A stretch of 64,000 nucleotides of DNA from CAVQXR01 sp963717955 (GTDB lineage Bacteria; Actinomycetota; Thermoleophilia; Gaiellales; Gaiellaceae). Made by a program: the position numbers and the translations under genes. Below the pieces are notes generated by a model, which was not told the DNA's origin, made no database searches, and was given only the letters and a program-made list of their open reading frames with translations. The stretch is from positions 1,798,001 through 1,862,000 of the forward strand of contig CAVQXR010000001.1 of assembly GCA_963717955.1 (NCBI GenBank). Reading direction: 5' to 3'. Below are positions 60,672 through 64,000 of the stretch, in pieces (positions within the stretch are counted from its first letter, which is position 1; every line of letters begins with the position of its first letter).

Positions 60672-61360
60672 CACGTTCCCTCCTCGTCCCGGGAGCGGCG
60701 CACCGCGAGCACGCGGCTCGCTCCGTCGCTGATGTGCCGCCCGACCGCATCCGCCGCCGAATCGGGGTCGCCGGCCTCGAGCGCGTCGAGGATCGCCTCG
60801 TGCTCCTCGACGATGTCCGAGAGGTCGGGCACGCCCCTGCCGTGCATGGTACGTGCCATCAGTGCGTCGTGATCGAGGCTCCGCAGAGCCTCCTCCAGGT
60901 ACTTGTTGCCGCCCGTCGCGACGAGCAGCAGGTGAAACCGCTGGTTCAGGCGCCCGAACGCCGCGTAGGTCTTCGACGGCGGGCCCCGGTACTGCGCGGC
61001 GATCCGTGCCTGAACCTCGTGCAACTCCGCGCGCTGGCGCGCCGTCCCGCGCACGCAGCCGAGCCGCACCGCCGCCGTCTCGATCACGGCACGGGCCTCG
61101 AAGGACTGCTCGATCTCCTCGTGTGACGGAACCGGCAGGACCGTGAAGCCGCGGAACGGTGTCGACTCGATGAAGCCCTCGCCGGCCATGCGCGTCAGCG
61201 CATCCCGCACGGGCGTTTGGCTCACCCCCATCTCGCGCGCGATCTGGTCGATCACGAGCCGCTCGTCGGGCGCGTAGGCCATGTCGAGGATCTGATCGAC
61301 GAGCGCCTCGTAGATCTGGTCGGCGAGGCCACTCCGGACGATGGCGCGCTTCGGCTTCAC
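60671..61360 (-). CDS. GntR-family transcriptional regulator with FCD domain
   Basis: A 229-residue regulator from GTG 61360; the open frame continues to 61483 but the extra 41 residues look non-coding. The winged helix spans about residues 10-75, with IAREMGVSQTPVRDALTRMAGEGFI as the helix-turn-helix. The FCD effector domain (about 85-215) has FEARAVIETAAVRLG, LNQRFHLLLVATGG and VEEHEAILDALEAGD, whose Asp/His residues bind metal in FadR-C relatives, with a later HISDGA His. It heads the run of nine metabolic genes to 51442 and is the obvious local regulator, probably sensing an organic acid or sugar acid. Confidence 0.92.
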   Translation of the reverse strand: MKPKRAIVRSGLADQIYEALVDQILDMAYAPDERLVIDQIAREMGVSQTPVRDALTRMAGEGFIESTPFRGFTVLPVPSHEEIEQSFEARAVIETAAVRLGCVRGTARQRAELHEVQARIAAQYRGPPSKTYAAFGRLNQRFHLLLVATGGNKYLEEALRSLDHDALMARTMHGRGVPDLSDIVEEHEAILDALEAGDPDSAADAVGRHISDGASRVLAVRRSRDEEGT

Positions 61361-61658
61361 CCGGCCGGCTCCCCCACCGCCCGCCCGCCCGAGCGCCACG
61401 GTGGGCACGGGCAAACAGTGTTGCGTGCCACATCCACCACGCCGATCGATCCTATAGGGTATTGCGTCTCCGGAAGGGCGCACCCGCGTCCGGTCGGGCC
61501 GCCGACCGAGGATCCCACTTCGACCGTCCCGTCAACCCCGCTCGCTCTCTAACATCGACCGGCGGCCGGCGTCCCATGGAGCGAAGGGCATCGTTCTCGT
61601 TGGACAGGAGAACGCGAGCCCTGGTATAGGTCCCGAACCCCCACGGCGACGAAAGCGG

Positions 61659-61687
61659 TTGACTGCGGCCGAGTCAGGCGATAGAAA
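61659..61687 (+). promoter_or_regulatory. Sigma-70-type promoter for the third sugar importer
   Basis: TTGACT (61659-61664), 17-base spacer, TAGAAA (61682-61687), 72 bases before ATG 61759. The -10 element overlaps the operator at 61684-61695. Confidence 0.6.
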
Positions 61688-61695
61688 ACGTTTTC
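61684..61695. promoter_or_regulatory. LacI-type operator (perfect dyad) on the -10 element
   Basis: GAAAACGTTTTC is a perfect 12-base palindrome with the central CG of LacI-family operators, and it is of the same GAAAnCGnTTTC class as the site at 26018-26029. Overlap with the -10 implies repression. The cognate regulator could be the LacI at 18839 or one beyond the window. Confidence 0.65.
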
Positions 61696-61758
61696 AGCCC
61701 GAGGTGAGACGGGGCGAGCCGGCATGGTGCCGGGCCGAGTCGGACCGAGGAGGAGGCG

Positions 61759-63543
61759 ATGGAGAACGGAAAGTTGAAGAGGATGAAGGATGCGCTGCCC
61801 GGTGAGGAAGTGCTGAAGAAGCCGATCACGCGGCGGGGCTTCCTAGCCGGCGCCACCGCGACGAGCTTCGCCCTTCTCCTCGCAGCGTGCGGCGGTGGCG
61901 ACGAGGAGACGACGCCCGCCGCGACGACGGCGGCGCCGCCGCCCGAGACCGGCGGCGGTGACACCGGCCAGGGCGTCACCTCGGCCCCCACCGAGGAGGC
62001 TCCGCTCAAGGAGGGTCTCGCCGAAGGCAAGTGGGGTGGCCCGACCGGATTCGAGGGCGCCGAGCGCTATCAGTACGAGTACGACTCGGAGGAAGGCCGC
62101 GCGATCCAGGCGCTACGCAAGATGGTGCAGGACGGGACGGCCCCGGACGAGCTCGTCGTCCAGGTCCTCGACGGCGCCGAGGGGCATGTGACCGTTCCCT
62201 TCCCGGACGGAGCCCCGTCGCTCGCTCAGCTGTTCGAGGAAGAGACCGGGATCAAGATCACGACCACCACCACGACACCGGAAACGAACTACACGGACAA
62301 CCTCCAGAACATGTCGACGAAGAACGGCAGCTTCGATCTCGTCCAGACTGCGGCTACCGACATCGGCGATCTCGCCGAGGGCGGCCTGCTCCGCAACATC
62401 GACGACTTCGTCGACAAGTACCAACCCGCATGGCTCGATCCCGAGTTCGGCTACGAGGGTGGCGCGCCGGTCGTGAAGCTCTTCAATACGTACGCTGGCA
62501 GCTACTACGTCGTCGCCTACGACAACGACACACAGCCGTATGCCTACCGCGCCGACCTGTTCACCAATCCGGATGAAATGGGGGCGTTCGAGGACCAGTA
62601 CGGCCGGGCGCTGCGATTCCCCATCACCTGGGAGGAGCATGCCGAGGTCGCGCAGTTCTTCACTCGCAAGGACGCCGACCCGCCGCTCTACGGCGACGTC
62701 GCGCTGAAGTCGCCGTTCTGGGGGATCGTGAATTGGCAGCAGCGGTTCGTCAGCTCGGCGGTCCCGAGCATGTTCTACTTCAACGAGGACGGCTCGGCGA
62801 ACATCAACAACGAGGCGGGCATCCGCGCCGCAGAAGAGCACGTCAAGGCGGTCGAGTGGGGCGATCCCAACATCCTCACGGACATCTGGATCGACATGTA
62901 CGCGAAGATCGGGTCCGGTGTCGGTCTGATGGGGAACGGCTTCCCGAACATCACGAAGATCATGCCGGGCAACCCGGATCTCGACACGGGGGACTTCGGC
63001 CAGTTCGTGGCTACAGACCTCACCCCCGGGCGGATCGTGGATGGCCAGCTCGTGCGACGACCCGTGATCTTCTTCAACATCTCGTGGGGCGTGAACGCAT
63101 TCGCCGACCCGGCCCGGCACGAGGCCGCATACCTGTTCCTCCAGTGGTCGGGCGGGGCCCGCGTCTACACGTGGCTGACCGGAAACCCGGCCGGGTTCAT
63201 GGATCCGCACCACACCTACTCGTTCTCCGACCCGCTCGTCCTGGAGAGCTACAGCCGCGGTACCACCAACGAACGCGACGAGCCGTCGGCAGACGTACTC
63301 AAGTCGATCATCCCCTACACGGCTCCGCCGATCACCCTGCGAGGGGCGTCCGAGTACACGAACGCGCTCGACCTCGAGCTCCAGAAAGCGATCACGGGGC
63401 AGAAGTCGCCCGAGCAAGCGATCGTGGATACCGCCGCCGAGTGGGACAAGATCACCGAGCGGATCGGCGTCGAAAAGCAGGCTGCCGCGATCCAAGGCGG
63501 CCTCGATGCCTGGCCGTCGGCCGTGGACGAGGTACCCGCCTAA
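61759..63543 (+). CDS. Sugar ABC transporter substrate-binding lipoprotein (Tat signal)
   Basis: A 594-residue family-1 solute-binding protein, longer than the usual 420-480. A charged leader precedes twin arginines in ITRRGFLAGATATS and the lipobox LLAAC (about residues 40-44). A Thr/Pro/Glu linker follows. The core includes VPFPDGAPSLAQLFEEETGI and TTPETNYTDNLQNMSTKNGS. INWQQRF-like VNWQQRFVSSAVPSMFYFNE and FNISWGVNAFADPARHEAAY come later. A good GAGGAGGCG site precedes ATG 61759. The extra length may reflect inserts of 100 residues or so before the ligand-binding core. It is the first gene of the third CUT1-type importer, repressed through the dyad at 61684. Confidence 0.9.
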   Translation: MENGKLKRMKDALPGEEVLKKPITRRGFLAGATATSFALLLAACGGGDEETTPAATTAAPPPETGGGDTGQGVTSAPTEEAPLKEGLAEGKWGGPTGFEGAERYQYEYDSEEGRAIQALRKMVQDGTAPDELVVQVLDGAEGHVTVPFPDGAPSLAQLFEEETGIKITTTTTTPETNYTDNLQNMSTKNGSFDLVQTAATDIGDLAEGGLLRNIDDFVDKYQPAWLDPEFGYEGGAPVVKLFNTYAGSYYVVAYDNDTQPYAYRADLFTNPDEMGAFEDQYGRALRFPITWEEHAEVAQFFTRKDADPPLYGDVALKSPFWGIVNWQQRFVSSAVPSMFYFNEDGSANINNEAGIRAAEEHVKAVEWGDPNILTDIWIDMYAKIGSGVGLMGNGFPNITKIMPGNPDLDTGDFGQFVATDLTPGRIVDGQLVRRPVIFFNISWGVNAFADPARHEAAYLFLQWSGGARVYTWLTGNPAGFMDPHHTYSFSDPLVLESYSRGTTNERDEPSADVLKSIIPYTAPPITLRGASEYTNALDLELQKAITGQKSPEQAIVDTAAEWDKITERIGVEKQAAAIQGGLDAWPSAVDEVPA

Positions 63544-63570
63544 GGTCTGGAAGAGCCAGTCCATCGGGTA

Positions 63571-64000
63571 ATGACGGCGGAAGCAACAACGCCCGAGCGC
63601 CGCCAGCCGCGCCAGTCGCGGCTGGCGGCGCTCGGCCGCTCAGAGAAAGGGCTCGGAAACGCGCTCATCGTTCCGAGCAGGCTTCTCCTGCTCTTCATCA
63701 TCGCCTTCCCCTCGGCCGTCGCGATCTACATCAGCTTCACCGAGTGGTCGCCGGCGAGCGGAGCCGAGTGGTGGGAGGCGTACCGCTACTGGGATTGGTT
63801 CGGTAACTACTGGGAAGCGCTTACGGATACGTCGTTCTGGCTCGCGATCTGGCGTACCGTCCTCGTCACGGTGATCGCGGTCGGAGTCGAGTTCGGCCTC
63901 GGATTGCTGCTCGCGTTGCTCTTCGCCGAGACCTTCCGCGGGCGGAGCCTCCTCACCGTCCTGTTCCTGCTGCCGATGATGGTCGTCCCCGCGGTTTCCG
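63571..64000 (+). CDS. Carbohydrate ABC transporter permease (MalF type), partial
   Basis: From ATG 63571 an open frame runs to the window end (143 residues seen). A basic, Arg/Gln-rich leader (TPERRQPRQSRLAALGRSEKG) precedes the first membrane span RLLLLFIIAFPSAVAIYISF. A periplasmic segment (TEWSPASGAEWWEAYRYWDW) and two further hydrophobic stretches follow: LAIWRTVLVTVIAVGVEFGL and LLTVLFLLPMMVVPAV. Pattern and position (27 bases after a binding-protein gene) identify a CUT1 permease. The EAA loop lies beyond the window. Confidence 0.85.
   Translation, partial: MTAEATTPERRQPRQSRLAALGRSEKGLGNALIVPSRLLLLFIIAFPSAVAIYISFTEWSPASGAEWWEAYRYWDWFGNYWEALTDTSFWLAIWRTVLVTVIAVGVEFGLGLLLALLFAETFRGRSLLTVLFLLPMMVVPAVS
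63595..63633 (+). repeat. 17-bp perfect inverted repeat inside the permease start
   Basis: GAGCGCCGCCAGCCGCG, loop CCAGT, exact complement. It sits in codons 9-21 of the partial permease, just after the binding-protein gene. The stem is long and GC-rich enough to act on the transcript. Position resembles the 3854-3886 hairpin of the first importer. Confidence 0.6.

Larger units (their letters stand above)
61361..61758. other. 398-base intergenic control region between GntR and the third sugar importer
   Basis: It holds no convincing gene. Seen in order: AACAGTGTT, a 9-base dyad in the GntR leader (61414-61422); CCTATAGG (61451-61458) within an AT-richer patch suited to the minus-strand promoter; an inverted repeat CGTTCTC-N9-GAGAACG (61592-61614); then the plus promoter and LacI-type operator described separately. 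The first three are candidate regulator sites only. Confidence 0.5.

Noticed and set aside
61414..61458. AACAGTGTT and CCTATAGG dyads as GntR operators
   Set aside because: Short palindromes of this size arise by chance, and they do not match a known FCD-type operator well enough to list as sites. They are noted only in the intergenic entry.
1..64000. Mobile elements, CRISPR arrays, tRNA or rRNA genes
   Set aside because: No transposase or integrase motifs, no regularly spaced repeat-spacer arrays, and no cloverleaf or rRNA-like sequence was found on either strand by reading.

Overview
The window is about 70% G+C, with strong G/C preference at third codon positions, many GTG starts and dense 4-base stop/start overlaps. 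It looks like a high-GC, Gram-positive-type chromosome. The lipoprotein signals (Sec or Tat leader, LxxC, then an acidic Thr/Pro/Glu linker) suggest an actinobacterial lineage, and the style resembles soil Thermoleophilia. That placement is inference: there is no rRNA, tRNA or phylogenetic marker gene here. No phage, IS element, CRISPR array or RNA gene was seen.

The window is almost entirely a sugar / sugar-acid / aromatic-side-chain catabolic island. Layout from left to right: (1) 1-850, the 5' part of a fumarase-superfamily lyase, divergent from a LacI regulator (945-1967). (2) 1999-6173, a minus-strand ABC sugar importer (binding protein, two permeases), led by a frameshifted SDR and ending in a decayed SDR remnant. 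(3) 6174-6381, a shared divergent control region with two LacI-type operators. (4) 6382-13976, a plus-strand operon: frameshifted M24 peptidase, VOC protein, enolase-superfamily dehydratase, two SDRs, then a second sugar ABC importer. (5) 14071-17665, an MFS porter and an orphan molybdenum hydroxylase large subunit. (6) 17676-25998, a seven-gene minus operon pairing a peptide-type ABC transporter with an SDR, a LacI repressor and an enolase-superfamily enzyme, behind a promoter bracketed by two operator dyads. (7) 26138-29993, an alcohol dehydrogenase, a proline-iminopeptidase-like hydrolase, an MFS exporter and a small unrecognised ORF. (8) 30076-37905, sugar-acid enzymes: Eda-type aldolase, ROK kinase, DapA-type aldolase, FAH-family protein, amidohydrolase, alpha/beta hydrolase, HpcH aldolase and Ldh2-type dehydrogenase. 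(9) 37921-43021, a minus operon of DUF4432, acyl-CoA ligase, atypical SDR, cupin and alcohol dehydrogenase. (10) 43102-51323, a FAD oxidase with a TIM-barrel isomerase, an MFS exporter, a SulP transporter, a broken cyclic-nucleotide-binding gene, an SDR and a LURP-one-like protein. (11) 51442-61360, a ten-gene minus run headed by a GntR/FCD regulator and holding two Gfo/Idh/MocA dehydrogenase plus TIM-barrel pairs. (12) 61361-64000, a third sugar ABC importer with a LacI-type operator on its promoter, cut by the window end.

The parts fit a common plan: lipoprotein-dependent uptake; oxidation of the sugar by SDR, Gfo, Zn- or Fe-alcohol dehydrogenases; dehydration or isomerisation by enolase-superfamily and TIM-barrel enzymes; then aldol cleavage. 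Local LacI and GntR proteins probably control it. None of the three sugar-type (CUT1) importers has an ATPase gene here, so a shared ATPase encoded elsewhere is expected. The best candidate for an undescribed system is region 11, which looks like a 3-keto-sugar type pathway with duplicated dehydrogenase/TIM-barrel modules; its substrate cannot be read from sequence.
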